DNA of 64,000 bases from Quillaja saponaria (GCA_029379385.1 CM055611.1:23898092-23962091); one strand, 5' to 3'. Positions 40,505-60,035 are shown, counted from the first letter of the stretch. Made by a program: numbers and translations. The notes: a model not told the origin generated them from the letters alone.

Positions 40505-41745
40505 TAATGAGATGTTGTAATGGATTGACATTTTCTACATAATTTATGACATTTAGAAGGTTTAATATAGTCTATGTTTTGGAATTTTTAAGTTCTAACC
40601 TAATTACTATCTCCAAATTAATAGGGTGACGGATTATAAAAATGCTTGTAGATATTTAGAAACGATTTATCTAATAAATATAATTTATTTATTGACTTTT
40701 TGAATTTGAATTTATTAGAGAAATCGTGAAAAGTAAAATTTTCATAATTTTTTAATATTATCTTACGGACATGAGAGATAAAACACTAATAATATAAGAA
40801 TTGTATATAAGATCTTGAACAAATTAATTTTTTGTAGTCAATATTGATACACGGGAAAAGCAGAAAACAATACCAAACAAATCAAAAGTTTTTTTTTTTT
40901 TTTTAAATTTCAAAAGCAATTATTGAGGGTGACGGGTATGATTGTTTGAAACTTCACACTCATTGATGAGTTTGTTTCAAGTCATTACGCTATCCATTTA
41001 TTATTTTTATTATTATCATTTATTTTTTTCAAAAAAATTGAAACTTCAAATTATCCAAGATAAAATATTTCCATCTATCACTAAACTATATATATATATA
41101 AATATAAATGTTCCTCTCTTAATTTATTTCTTTTTCTCATGGAACCTACTATGAAGTTCGTCTAGAAAGATTGAAAAAAGTTTATTATTTTTCTTTTTTT
41201 GATCCCAAATTACTCCAGTGCTTCTCCTAGTTTTGGGGGGATCTGGGGAATTAAAATAAGCACCGTAGAGGAGAAAATGAAAAGAAGAAGCAAAAAAATC
41301 CATTTGTGGTTTCCCTTTTACAAAAATAAAAATTTCCCAATAAAATTCAATAACTTATTGATTTTAGCATAATTTAAAAACAAGAAATTTAAAATTGGCT
41401 TAACACTCAAGAAGGTGTGTTCAATTTATTATTAATAGCCAGCCATCGCATTGCCAAAAGCAGCCACAACAACCATATAATACTTGACCATGACTGGTAA
41501 GCAGCAGTAAGAGCAAGAGACACCCCAAACTTAAATTTCATTAAAAAAATGTTTGATTTTTCTTGCACATGGCCATTTAAACTTGGAAGGAAAATTTCGT
41601 ACTTCAGATCACGTTTGAATGCAGAACATACGCACGTCAATACATCAGGTACATGTACTCTATTATTATATTTACATTCCAAGATTTTTTGTATAATTCT
41701 ACCAACAAACTCTATTGGCAGCCTCCCACCCCTCTCTAACCATTT
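40505..41745. other. Intergenic, upstream of the ABCG gene
   Basis: AT-rich. A minus-strand open frame (41748-41407) overlaps the ABCG promoter, has no family resemblance and is not accepted as a gene. Confidence 0.5.
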
Positions 41746-41751
41746 CACTCA

Positions 41752-41759
41752 TATAAATA
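41752..41759 (+). promoter_or_regulatory. TATA box of the ABCG29-like gene
   Basis: TATAAATA about 660 bases before the ATG at 42411. The leader probably contains an intron: donor GA|GTAAGT at about 42013 and acceptor CCCTGCAG at about 42269 would remove roughly 257 bases, with the intron T-rich as usual. Confidence 0.5.
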
Positions 41760-42410
41760 CCCTCAAAACTTTCTCTAATATTGGACTCAAGCTTCAGTTC
41801 TCTGGACTTCCATTTCCCAAACCCTCTGTTTTTTCTTTTCTCTAAGCAAAAAGCAGAGAGGCCTTGTCAAATTTTGTTGGAGTGGAAAACAGAGAAGTGA
41901 GAAACACAGAATCTTTCTAACCTCAAAGCTCACCATCTTCCTCTCAAAATTTTCTTCTACTTTATCCTCATACAGAAAAAGAAAAAGAAAATAGAGAGAC
42001 CAAGTTAATTGAGTAAGTAATTTTCTTATAGATTTCTTTCCCTTGTTTGGTTTATGGGAAAATGAAAGGAAAACAAGTCCTCTGTTCTGCATATGGATTA
42101 GATTGCTCCGTATTTCAAGAATATTTACAGAAAAAAAAAATCAACTCAATTGATCTTATTGTTTGTGTTTGGCTCATTGGAAATATTTTTTCAATTTCAT
42201 AACTCCATGAAAATCTTTAAATTTCATTTCATTTTCTTTTTTATCATCCTTTTTTGTTCTTCCCTGCAGCCAAACAGAGGAAAACAGAACAGAACAGATC
42301 ATTAAGTTTATTTATCCAGTCTCTTATATCAACCCCCTTTGTATTATTACTTCATAAAGGTGGCCAAATTTTAACATCTCTGCAAAAAAAATTCAGATAA
42401 AGAAAACGAA

Positions 42411-45400
42411 ATGGATGGGATAGAAAAATCGAGATCAGCAAACAAGAGCAGAAATAGAAGCATAGCCAGGAGCTTGAGCAGAGCAGGTTGGGGCATAGAT
42501 GAAGTGTTTTCTGGCAACAATTCTCGCCGGAGCAGTCGGGCTGATGAGGATGAAGAAGCTTTGAAGTGGGCTGCTATAGAGAAATTGCCTACATATGATA
42601 GGCTTAGAACTAGTATCATAAATTCTTTTGCAGAACAAGATCTTCCTTATGGAAACAAAGTTATGCACAAAGAAGTGGATGTTAGAAAGCTCGATATGAA
42701 TGCCAGGAAAGACTTCATTGACAGAGTCTTTAGGGTTGCAGAGGAAGATAATGAGAAATTCTTGAGGAGGTTCAGAAACAGAATCGATAAGTAAGTTCTG
42801 TGTATCATAAATTTACTATTTTTACTCAAATTGAAAATGATTGACTGTTTTCTTCTTTTAGTTTTTCCATTTGTTTGTTTTCATTGATTTGTTTATTTCC
42901 CATGCCAAGATTTTAAATTAAATTAATCACTTCTTGTCTTTATCAAATTTGTTGGACAAATATATTAACACAAGAAAGAACTTTCAAGTGGCTCTATAGT
43001 TGTGTTAGCAAAAAAAAAACAAGTGGCTCTATAGTTGCGTAAGAAGTTGAACATCCTATTGTTCAAATTAAGTTCAAATTACTTCAATTTATTAGTCTTC
43101 TCGTTTATGTCTTCTTATGAAAATCGAGATAAATTAGGAGTGTTCTAAGGATATCGCGAAAGAAACCCTTTATTTTTAAATGTAAACAAGTTGAATTCAA
43201 AGTTAAATTCATTGAAAGAAAAAGAAAATTGAACTTTTGAAGGTACTGTGACATAATTTGGTTGGTAATGCAAAGTAGTAAAAGTTGAAATTTTTGTGAT
43301 TGATTTGGTTGTTGTTCTGATTGCAGGGTTGGAATAAGACTTCCACAAGTGGAAGTGAGGTTTGATCATTTGACAATTGAAGCTGATTGTTATGTTGGAA
43401 ACAGAGCACTTCCATCACTAACAAATAGTGCTAGAAATATTGCTGAATCAATCCTTGGTATGATTGGGATTTCATTGGCCAAGAGAACAAAACTCACAAT
43501 TCTTAAGGAAGCCTCTGGCATTATTAAACCTTCAAGGTACCTCAATAAGCTTTAAAGGACCTTTCCTTTTTCTTTTTTATTTTATTAATAATTTTTCTAT
43601 TTTTTTTGGTTTGTAACCCTCTTCTTGTTGTTTTGAATAGGATGGCCCTCCTATTAGGTCCTCCATCCTCAGGGAAAACAACCCTTTTGTTGGCATTAGC
43701 TGGAAAATTGGATGCTAGCTTAAAGGTAACCTATCTTCATGTTCCCTTCACATAACAACAAATAATATACATTTAATTAACAATTGTTTTCTTTTTCTTC
43801 AAAAAAACAGGTAAAAATAGAAATCACCTACAATGGGTACAAGCTTAGTGAGTTTGTCCCAAGGAAAACATCTGCATACATTAGCCAAAATGATGTTCAT
43901 GTTGGAGAAATGACAGTCAAAGAAACCCTAGATTTCTCAGCTCGATGCTTAGGTGTCGGGACTCGATTGGGTAACTTTAATTATATTAATTCTTTCTTTA
44001 AACCCATATTAAGTTGCATCTAGATCCAATTTGTTAACAATTTTTTGTTTATTGTTATAGAATTGTTAGCTGAACTTTTAAGAAGGGAGAAAGAAGCTGG
44101 CATACTCCCTGAGGCTGAAATTGATCTTTTCATGAAGGTATTTTCAATTTCAAATTTTATTTTAACATAAAATGCTAATAATCTTAATTCATTTCTTTTT
44201 CAAGTTATTAATTTTTGTTAATATTTCATGCATTCAGGCAACTGCAGTGGAAGGAGCAGAAAGTAGTTTGTTTACTGATTACACACTCAAAGTAAGTCTT
44301 ATTCTAGGGGAAAAAAAAAAAGTACATTATTAGAAAAAATAAACAGCTATGATGTGTACGAGATATTTTGTTACGATTTTTTTATCCTTTTTAAACTCTT
44401 CACAAAATCAGATCGTGACAAACAACATACCAAACTATAGTCACCATCTCCTAAAAAAATTTATAGTCAAATATGTCTCCTCACCCTACCATATTTATGA
44501 ACTTGCTGACTAGTTTGGGCCCTAGCCCACTTGTTTTTTGACGCCATGGCTCCTGACCCACTCCTTTTTTTTTATCTTTGAATTGGAATTACCTTTTTAC
44601 CCTTCAAGATTCATCATATTTCTAATAAACACTGTGCTTAATGATTTAATTGGTGTCTTTGCTGTTGTTGAATTGAACCAGATTTTAGGGCTTGATATAT
44701 GCAAAGACACCATTGTTGGTGATGACATGATAAGAGGAATATCTGGTGGACAGAAAAAGAGAGTTACCACAGGTGAGAAAAACAAATTGAACCCAATTAT
44801 AATTATTTCATTATTGTTTGTTAATTAAGCCTAATTCTAAGTTTCTAACTTATACTTTTCTTTTTAAATAAAATTAGGATTATAATTATATTTGCTATAC
44901 ATTTAATTTAGGCATCATATATATCATATAGTATTTTTACATACAGATATATAATTAGGTATCCTTTGAGAAATTGATGTCACTTTGTTGACTTTTTCAA
45001 ATAATTCCAATTTCAAAAAGTGTCTAAGGCACATACCTTTTTGTCCAAATGTATATTAAGACAGAATTATTATTTTGAACTCCACCAACCCCTTAATTTA
45101 TTTATTTATTTATCGAAACAAAAAACATTAGAGCATTTGTACCCTCGTCTAATTGGGGTACTGCACAATGTATTTGCATCATCAATTGGAAAATTTGCAC
45201 ATATGTCAATTAGTCAAACTTTGAAAAGGAAGGAGTCCAATTTAAATTTAATAACCATCAAAATCTTTAAATATTTCATATAAAAAATATAATTTATTTT
45301 AATTATTGAAACGATCCGTTTTGATGCAGGGGAGATGATTGTTGGACCCACAAAGACACTGTTTATGGATGAGATATCAACTGGTCTTGATAGTTCTACA

Positions 45401-48400
45401 ACATTTCAAATAGTGAAGTGTTTACAGCAGATTGTGCATCTCACTGAAGGAACCATTTTGATGTCTCTTCTTCAACCTGCTCCTGAAACATTTGATCTTT
45501 TTGATGATATAATTCTTTTATCAGAGGGTCAGATTGTCTACCAGGGCCCACGTGAACATATTTTGGAATTCTTTGAATCCTTTGGCTTTCGTTGTCCTGA
45601 GAGAAAGGGAACTGCTGATTTCTTACAAGAGGTAAGAACCATTTTACAACATTGTGCACCATGTCACAACTTATGATTAAGAATCCGTAGCTTAAAGATT
45701 AGGCACCACAATTAACGTGATAATACATGACACAACACAATTCAATGAAATGATCAACAGATTGTTTAAACACATAAAAATATGTTCCATTTCAACTTGT
45801 CTTCCTACTAATGAGGGGCCATTATTCTTTTATGATTTTGTAGGTCACCTCAAAGAAAGACCAAGAGCAATACTGGGCAGACAGGAGCAGACCGTACAGG
45901 TACATCCCTGTGAGCGAGTTTGCAAATGGGTTCAAGCGTTTCCATGTTGGTATGCAGCTACAAAAGGATCTGTCAGTCCCGTTTGATAAATCTCAAGGAC
46001 ATAATGCTGCTCTGGTTTTCAAGAAATATGCAGTTCCAAAAATGAAATTATTGAAAGCTAGTTTTGACAAGGAATGGTTGTTGCTTAAGAGAAACTCTTT
46101 CATATACGTGTTCAAGACAGTCCAAATTATTGTCATGGCAGTCATAGCTGCGACTGTGTTTATAAGGACCAAAATGCACACTCGGAATGAAACTGATGCA
46201 GCACTTTATGTTGGTGCACTTTTATATACTTTGATCATTAACATGTTCAATGGTTTTGCTGAGATCTCAATGACCATTGCAAGACTTCCTGTATTTTATA
46301 AGCAAAGAGACCTTTTGTTCCATCCTCCTTGGACTTTCACACTTCCAAGTGTTCTGCTTAAGATCCCAATTTCACTTTTGGAAACTACTGCTTGGATGGT
46401 GGTCACCTACTACTCAATTGGATTTGCTCCTGAAGCTAGCAGGTAACATAATTGAAACATGATGTCTTTTCATTGTAATGGGTGTTAAGAATTTTGGGTT
46501 TTCTCTTTTTTGAGGAGATACAGTGGTGGTTATTTCCAAAATGCTAACTTTTCCCTTTTTTTTTTCTTTTTTTTTTTTATAACAATTGACAGGTTCTTCA
46601 AGCAATTTCTTCTGGTATTTCTAATCCAACAAATGGCAGCTGGACTCTTTAGGTTTATATCTGGATTCTGCAGGACTATGATTATTGCCAATACTGGTGG
46701 TTCCCTGATGCTCCTAGTTGTTTTCATGCTTGGAGGTTTCATCCTTCCCAAAGGTTAGTATAGAACATAAAGATTGAAACTTATTCCATTAGCAGTACTG
46801 ACCCTGTCAGCAAAACTATGTATATTACCAGTTTGATGAAAGTTCACAGAGGAATGTTTTGATTGTAACAGGTGAAATTCCAAACTGGTGGGTGTGGGGC
46901 TACTGGGTGTCACCCCTGACATATGGTTACAATGCCATTGTTGCGAATGAATTGTTGGCTCCAAGATGGCAGAATAAAAGGGTAAGCAGTAATATATAAT
47001 TATCAACTGATAATAATAATCAACTATGACTGTTGTCCAACATAAAACTGAACTTATGATTAAATAACTGAGTATATATACTCAGCCTCACAAGTCAATG
47101 AGTAAATTTCTGACTGGAACTTGTCTGCAGTCTTTTGACAATGCTACGACTTTGGGAAGGGCAGTGCTAGAGAGCTATGATGTTTTCCCCGAAAGCAGAT
47201 GGTACTGGATAGGTACATCAGCTGTTCTAGGTTTCGCAATTTTCTTCAACGTCCTCTTCACCCTCTCACTCATGTACCTAAATCGTAAGTATACACATTC
47301 TGTCCAAGGTTTTAAGTGGATGTACTTGTTGCATTTTGCTATTTGAAATTGATAAAGGTTTTGTTTTCTCCCATTTGATGTACTAGCAATGGAAAAGCCA
47401 CAAGCAATTATATCTGAAGAAGAAGCAGAGGACATGGAAGAAGAAACTAAGGATGCACCAAGACTTAGAAGGCCACAGTCAACTAGGGAATCATTCCCTC
47501 GTTCATTAACTGCCTCTGATGCGAATAATACAAGTAAGAAACTAAACAGACTATTCTATTTCGTTCTTTTAAATAGAAAATCAGACAATTTCATTTAATA
47601 CTAAAAAAAAAAGATAATTACTTATTTTGCAAGTTTGAGTTCTTTTAGGAGAAATGGAAATCCAGAGAATGAGCAGCCGATCCAATACCAGTGGACTTGG
47701 TAGGAATGCTGATTCAGCGCTTGAGTCAGCCAACGGGGTTGCTTCTAAAAAGGGAATGGTTCTCCCATTTACACCACTTGCAATGTCCTTTGACAGTGTC
47801 AATTACTACGTGGATATGCCTCCAGTAAGAATTCCATTACCATTTTTTACTCTAAGAATTTACACCACTAAGTTTTATCTTGTTATACATAAGTTTCACC
47901 CATTGCTGTAACTATGCTAATGTCTGACTTGTTGATTATGACAGGAAATGAAGGATCAAGGAGTAACAGAAGACAAGCTGCAACTACTTCGGGAAGTAAC
48001 AAGTTCTTTTAGGCCTGGAGTCCTAACTGCTCTAATGGGAGTCAGTGGCGCTGGGAAGACAACATTAATGGATGTTCTAGCCGGAAGAAAGACAGGAGGC
48101 TATGTTGAAGGTGATATTAGAATTTCCGGGTTCACCAAGAAACAAGAAACATTTGCAAGAATTTCTGGCTATTGTGAACAGAACGATATTCACTCACCCC
48201 AAGTTACTGTCCGAGAATCTTTGATTTACTCCGCTTTCCTTCGGCTTCCTAAAGAAGTCGGTAATGAACAAAAGATGGTAAGAATTAATTCTTAAAATGC
48301 CTCTCGTAAGAAAGGAAGATAACAATATATGAGAGTGAGAATAATTTTATACTCTTCTTTTATTTTCTCAGATCTTTGTGGATGAAGTAATAGATTTGGT

Positions 48401-50473
48401 AGAGCTGAATAATCTCAAGGATGCTATAGTGGGGCTTCCAGGAGTCACAGGGTTGTCAACAGAACAGAGAAAGAGGCTTACTATTGCAGTGGAGCTGGTA
48501 GCTAATCCCTCAATTATTTTCATGGACGAACCAACTTCAGGGCTTGATGCAAGGGCAGCAGCTATTGTTATGAGGACTGTGAGAAATACTGTTGATACTG
48601 GAAGAACAGTTGTCTGTACAATTCACCAGCCTAGCATTGATATCTTTGAAGCCTTCGATGAGGTATATACACAAACACAAACACAAACTATTGGATTCTG
48701 TTATCTGTCATCTCTTCCCCTCCACCTCAAATCCTCTTTCTAACACTCGCTTAAATATTATGTGCCAGCTCCTTTTGATGAAGAGAGGAGGCCAAGTGAT
48801 CTACTCAGGACCATTAGGACGGAATTCTCACAAGATAGTTGAATATTTTGAGGTATTATATGTTGGAATTTTCTTATTAGATAGTTTAACAAGCTAGAAA
48901 TTCATTGTCTGATTCCACATTAATACACTTGTCACAGTCAATTCCCGGGGTTCCAAAAATTAAAGAGAAGTACAACCCAGCAACATGGATGTTGGAAGTA
49001 AGCTCCATGGCAGCTGAAGTTCGCCTCGGGATGGACTTTGCTGAACACTACAGATCATCATCTTTGCATCAGTAAGTTCTCAAATAACCAGAACAGCAGC
49101 AGTACTGTCTTCTAATAGGATTATGAATTTTGTGGGGTTTCAGCTAACTTTTGTACCTATGAACAGGCGAAATAAAGCTCTAGTAAAGGAGTTAAGCGTT
49201 CCACCACCCGGAGCAAAAGACTTGTACTTTGCCACTCAGTATTCTCAGTCCTCATGGGGACAATTCAAATCTTGTCTTTGGAAGCAGTGGTTGACATATT
49301 GGAGAACCCCAGATTATAACCTTGTTAGATTCTTCTTCACCTTGGCCTGTTCCCTACTTTTGGGGACAATATTTTGGAAAGTTGGCACTAAAAAGTATGA
49401 TCTGTTTCCTACTTATAAAATACATTTGCTTTCATTGGATCATATACTACTCATTTTACAGTAGTTATGTCAGCTAACATTTTTGCGTCGTTGTCCTGCA
49501 TGATATAGGGATAACTCGAGTGATCTGAACATCATAATTGGATCAATGTATGCTGCAGTCCTGTTTGTTGGAATTAACAACTGCTCAACAGTTCAACCAG
49601 TTGTATCTGTTGAGAGAACTGTGTTTTATCGGGAAAAAGCTGCCGGGATGTATTCAGCGTTGCCTTATGCTATTTCACAGGTCAGAGGAAGGAATCCAGT
49701 TTAGAGTTTAATATTAGAAACAAAACCAATTTCTTCCAAAATGAGTTCTTTGTTCTTTTAACTGTTTTTTTCTCATATTCCTTTTACTTCATATAAATCT
49801 CCAATCGTTTAATAAAATTTGTGTTATCCTTTATGTGCAGGTGGTTACTGAAATACCATATGTATTATTCCAAACTACTTACTATGCACTCATAGTGTAC
49901 GCCATGGTGAGCTTTCAATGGACAGCAGAGAAGTTTTTCTGGTTTTTCTATGTGAGCTTCTTCTCCTTCCTCTACTGGACATATTATGGAATGATGACTG
50001 TTTCCATTACCCCAAACCATCAAGTAGCATCAATCTTCGCAGCAGCATTCTATTCCCTCTTCAATCTTTTCTCCGGTTTCTTTATCCCAAGACCAGTGAG
50101 TTTACCTATCCTCTTTTATGTTTTTTGCATGCGTATAAATCTCATAATAACTCAAACATGTGTTCTGACACAATTCCTCTAAAAATTTCTGTCATTTCAG
50201 AAAATTCCCAAGTGGTGGGTCTGGTATTACTGGATTTGCCCAGTAGCATGGACAGTCTATGGATTAATCATCTCACAATATGGAGATATTGAGGACAAAA
50301 TCAAAGTACCTGGTTTGAGCACTGACCCTACTATTAAACAGTTCATTCAGGACCAGTATGGTTATAAACCAGACTTCATGGGGCCAGTTGCTGCAGTTTT
50401 ATTTGCCTTTTCTGCCTTCTTTGCATTTATATATGCCTTTTGCATTAAGATATTAAACTTCCAGACGAGATAG
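42411..50473 (+). CDS. ABCG29: Full-size ABCG (PDR-type) transporter, ABCG29-like
   Basis: CDS exons: 42411-42790, 43327-43536, 43641-43725, 43811-43970, 44061-44137, 44238-44291, 44682-44772, 45330-45631, 45844-46442, 46593-46753, 46872-46981, 47131-47284, 47387-47533, 47649-47824, 47945-48277, 48372-48662, 48769-48852, 48938-49071, 49167-49394, 49509-49680, 49841-50095, 50201-50473; 1491 aa, normal for PDR proteins. It is a plasma-membrane ATP-driven exporter in reverse order (NBD-TMD twice). Residues 45-60 carry the plant-PDR hallmark [18 protein letters not shown]1: Walker A GPPSSGKT 203-210, signature [13 protein letters not shown], Walker B LFMDE. TMD1 has [18 protein letters not shown]2: Walker A GVSGAGKT 934-941, signature [12 protein letters not shown]2 is followed by [17 protein letters not shown] and a C-terminus ending NFQTR. 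It belongs to the ABCG29/35/36 clade; Arabidopsis ABCG29 exports p-coumaryl alcohol, ABCG36/PEN3 acts in defence. I favour ABCG29 from the HPPWTFTLP motif and the neighbouring genes, but the substrate is not proven. Confidence 0.95.
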
Positions 50474-50601
50474 AAGAGCTTTGCTTTAGAGAAAATCATG
50501 TTCTGATTCTACCAGTCAAGGTGACTTCTGTATATATGCAATGGAGGCCTCGAGTATGGAGAAGTATACTGTTTTGGGTTCTATAGTGCAGATGTTTTAC
50601 C

Positions 50602-50607
50602 AATAAA
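50602..50607 (+). terminator. Probable poly(A) signal of the ABCG gene
   Basis: AATAAA 129 bases after the stop, followed by T-rich DNA. Confidence 0.5.
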
Positions 50608-50619
50608 AAGATATTGACG

Positions 50620-53575
50620 ATAATTTTAGTCAGCAAGTTTTAGAAGTTTCATTTTTGTAAATGTAATTTTATATGTAATCTTGTGAAACAATTTGTGAGG
50701 GTTATCTTTGTACTAATATTTGAATGAAGGTTGATAGCTCATTCTTTTATGTGCCTTAAGGGGCAAGCATTTGGTTACATCCACTTAGCCAAGCTGTACC
50801 ATGCAACACACTATATGAATGAGAATTTAATTAACATGCTAATGCAGTTGTTCTTTTAACACAAAAACATAATGACCCCTTGCTATTAATGTGAATTGAT
50901 TAGACTAGAGGTATGTTAAGGGTAAATTATATAAAATAAGACTTGAGCTATTGGAGCAAACTAAATAAATTTTTTTTACAAGTGGAAGATGGTTTACTAA
51001 ATTTAAAAAAGAATTTCGTTGTAATAATTATGAGAAGGTGTGATCTAATCATATTAGATATAGTGGAGTTTATTAAAATCGGAATCTTGGTTAAAAATTG
51101 TTCAAAGATAGGATTGTGAATGTAAAATTATACATACAATAGAAAAAAAAGCTAACTTAGCTTTATATTAATTGAGAATTAAAATAGATAATTTTATACT
51201 AACTACCACTTAGCCAAGCTGATTTTCATATCACAAGTTTCACTTTATGTAGCTGCTGGCCTTTTCATTTGAAGACAATTGTAGAAAGGAAAAACATTTC
51301 CCCTTCGTTTCCAAATGACATTATATGTCCAGGTTTTGTAGGTATGTGTGAAGACAAACACACTGGTAACATAAAAGAAATTACTTTATGTTATTCACTT
51401 TTTGGATAATTAATACACATGTCAACTAATTTAACATTTTATTTTAATTAAAAATTAGATATTTATGCTAAAATTTAATAATTCATATAATTTACTGGTC
51501 ACAACATTTCTAAAATTTTGAATCTAAGAATTACCCAAAAAAAAAAAAAAACCTTTCTTAACTATCAAATTAATTCTTAAATTTAATAATCATTAAATTT
51601 TCATATGATTATAATTAGATAATTTAGATATTGATTATTTGGTTATAAATTTTTTAAAACTATAATTGGATTATTTTTCTAAAATTTTTTATTATAATAA
51701 AAATAAATAAAGTACTAATTTGATACCTTTTTTTTTTTTTCACTTATAATCCGATTTGATCAATTAAAAGATTATATATGATATCCTCATCATTTCTATA
51801 AATAATATCCTAATCTTCTTAATACATTACCCATCATTTAACTCTAATGCCCTTTTTGATAATTTTAATAGAAAAAAAAGTTAATTAAGTAATTAATATT
51901 ATCAAATATTGACACAATCATAAGTAATTCTTACCAAACACTTTAAACAATTATTATATAATATAAATATAATTCTTAAATAATTAATAATTTGATTATA
52001 AAATAATTTTAAGTAAAAAACTCAGTCATACCTAAGTAGCACCCTAAAGAGCATTTACTCTGATGATTAAACTCAACCCCCAAAGAAAACTTTTATGAAA
52101 GTACATGGAATCTTGCTAACTGCAAGTTAAGCAGATAAGCCTCCACCAGATAGATAGATGCAAAGTAATATATTATAATGTTTTGGTAACTTTTGAGTTC
52201 TCTTGGGTTCAATGACCTATATATATGTTAATTTGATTAAAAATGAATTTACATATGGGAGAATTTTACTTCAAATAAACGAATTTAAACTTGTATGAAA
52301 GAATTTGACATTATTAGCAAGAAATGAAGTTGTAGCTATTATAAATGGCCCACAACTACAAATTGCTAACAATGTGATTAACACAACTCAGCCCACAAGT
52401 TGCACATATTAGGGATTTTATTGAGGAATGCGACCAAATACCATATAGCTAGAATTAAATTATATGTTGGACTAGCTTTGATGTAAACCATGATTATACA
52501 AATTATGTATATATATCTAAAATACAAACAAGCACACGTACACTTCATGCTCATATTTAAAAAAAAAAAAAAAAAATGTCAAATAAAGCCCGACTAATAT
52601 ATAAAATATGAGATTATGAATTCAAATTACGGTGCCTAAATTACAGATAAATTCTATTTAATCATTCTTTATATATCAATTGCAATATATATATATATAT
52701 TTGTTTGTTCACACACGGATGTTGTTGTTTATGGGCTTAATCAAACAATGTGACCTACTTCCAACAACCATCGTTATTACCCACATGATATTGGCATTGT
52801 CACCTACCCAAATCCAATGCAACTTAATTGTTTCATTCTGTATAGACTATAGTAGCATATTTACTATTAATAATCAATCGTGTTTTGATCAATTTAAGTA
52901 AATGTATATTTTAATTAAAAATGAATTTACATAATCGATTAAAGATAGTTATTGTTATTAAGATTTTACGTACTGACATTTGATATATTGTAACTATTCT
53001 GTATCTAAAGTATTGAATAAATCATGAAAAAGCAAGTAAACTATGCCTAAAACTTTTAGTTCCCAAATCAATCCAATTTTTTTTTGTTTTTATCATTTAT
53101 GAACTTTTAGATTTATGACACATGTTATTTCCAGATGATTATCTAAATATTAAATTATTATAAGGATATTTGCTTTCTAGTTTGTACTGAATATCTATTT
53201 TCACAGAAAAACAAAATCAAAGATATTACATTTGGTAATTAAATATTATAGAAATTACAGTTGGCTGAAGTGAAAATTGAAAAAAGTGGGAAGGTACAAA
53301 ACTGTAAAGCAATATTACCCATAAAGTACTGGATGAGTGACTGGCCAGCTAGAGTCCACGTCATCAAAAGATGTTAAAGAGTACGTTGTTGCAGCTTTCA
53401 GTTCATTTCCAACTCACCCACTTGGCCAACAGTAGTACTACTAACGCATCATGCATGCACCAAGTTGGTTGTCAGCTGTCTGTGTGTGTGTAATTATTTC
53501 ACGCCAAATTTAAGGGAAGGTATAACATGGGGAGGCCCTATGTGCTTAGCATTGCATAATGAAAGTTAGTAAAAA
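50620..53575. other. AT-rich intergenic DNA, nothing recognised
   Basis: Contains A/T homopolymers (51537-51553, 52557-52576) and (AT)n at 52684-52700. No gene, RNA gene or transposon domain seen. Confidence 0.55.
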
Positions 53576-53582
53576 AGTTTTT

Positions 53583-53720
53583 TATTGGTATATTAATAAC
53601 TTATAATTATAATTTGAAAATAATAATTTACTAATAAATAATATTAAAATTATAATTAATTATTATAATAAATATTATAAAATTTATATTTATAAAATTT
53701 TAATAAATATAATACTAAAG
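53583..53720. repeat. Further copy of the dispersed AT-rich repeat
   Basis: Reads TATTGGTATATTAATAACTT, later AAAATTATAATTAATTATTATAATAAATATTATAAAATTT in order, matching the orientation of the 40080-40490 copies but more decayed. Confidence 0.4.
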
Positions 53721-54479
53721 TCTAAAAATAGTTAGTCACATTAATGAATAAATTGTAATTTCATAATAAAATTAAGAATTCGAATTAGGCCAACAACAAT
53801 TAACATGTATATATTTTTGACTGGATCATTCAAATAAATAATAAAAATTTAGATATATCAATCCAAACACAACTAAAAACTAATAAATAAATAAAAAGTG
53901 ACAAACATATGCTAAGTTTACGTGGATTGTATGTTTAATTAAATTGGTGAAATTGAGCTATATGATAATGAAACAAAAACATATATTATAATAAATATGG
54001 TTCTTAAAATTTTTAAATAATAATAATTTATTGAATAAATACACTAAAATTATTGTTATTACTAAAAAAATTCTGTATGTGTTAGTGTCATCTTAGCAAC
54101 TATATTTATGACAAATTAATAAATAAAATCCGTAACAAAACGTGCCTTTTTCTTGATAAATGAAGAGTTTAATTAGGAATAATATATAGAAAAGAAAAGT
54201 CTTTTATTTCTTTTGTCAAATTAAAGCATCCATGGAAGAAGACAAGTAAGGTGTGAGAGAATCTCAAGAATTCTGGGCAAAATTTGCATTCAGGCGGAGC
54301 TGCCTCTAACACCAACCTCTTTATGTCAGCCATTGATGCCTCTTGAAGAAGAATTTTATTTTAAATTTACGAAAGAGACAGTGGGCTGTGGCAAATCTCA
54401 AAGGAAACCATCTGATGGTTGCAAGAAAGGGGTACACATTTGTTACAGTGAGATCTTCCACATATATAAATCTCTTTTT

Positions 54480-54489
54480 GACACGTGTT
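54480..54489 (+). promoter_or_regulatory. ACACGTGT (G-box/ABRE-like) in the malic enzyme upstream region
   Basis: GACACGTGTT about 150 bases before the TATA box. ACGT-core elements bind bZIP and bHLH factors; any light or ABA control is inference only. Confidence 0.35.
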
Positions 54490-54634
54490 AATGTGTTGGC
54501 ACTCTTTAACCTTGTCAGAATCAAATCTCATCCTAAGATCAAACACAGCCACAACTCTTCAAGCTGGCCCCACATCTAAGTGGGTCCCACAAAGCATATT
54601 TTCATTGCTGGTAAAGGAAGATTTTAAGAAATAT

Positions 54635-54642
54635 TATAAATA
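54635..54642 (+). promoter_or_regulatory. TATA box of the NADP-malic enzyme gene
   Basis: TATAAATA 228 bases before the ATG at 54870, followed at the expected distance by the pyrimidine-rich TCTCTCTCTCC stretch. Confidence 0.65.
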
Positions 54643-54710
54643 GATTTCTATTTTTTCATTTCCGATCTCTCTCTCCTATCTCTACTCTTCTATTTTGCAC
54701 AGAATCAGGT

Positions 54711-54815
54711 CTAGAGAGAGAGAGCGAGGGAGAGGAGGGAGAGACAAAGGGAAATAGAGCAGAGGAGAAAATCAGGAGAGCTAGCTACCCTGTCTCATTT
54801 TCTCTCTCTCTCTCT
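54711..54815 (+). promoter_or_regulatory. GA-rich and CT-rich tracts in the malic enzyme leader
   Basis: A GA-rich tract (54712-54743) and a CT tract (54800-54815) lie in the predicted 5' leader about 60 bases apart and are complementary over about 12-16 bases, so the RNA could fold into a stem ending about 55 bases before the start codon. The sequence is observed; the folding is inference. Confidence 0.4.
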
Positions 54816-54869
54816 TCCTGTGGGTACAAAAGCCGAAAGACTCGGTCTTTTCACATTTCTTTCGCCAAG

Positions 54870-60035
<5,166 letters not shown>

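Noticed and set aside
41407..41748. 113-codon minus-strand frame upstream of the ABCG gene
   Set aside because: It lies over the ABCG promoter, has mixed composition without any known domain and no supporting splice or promoter signals.
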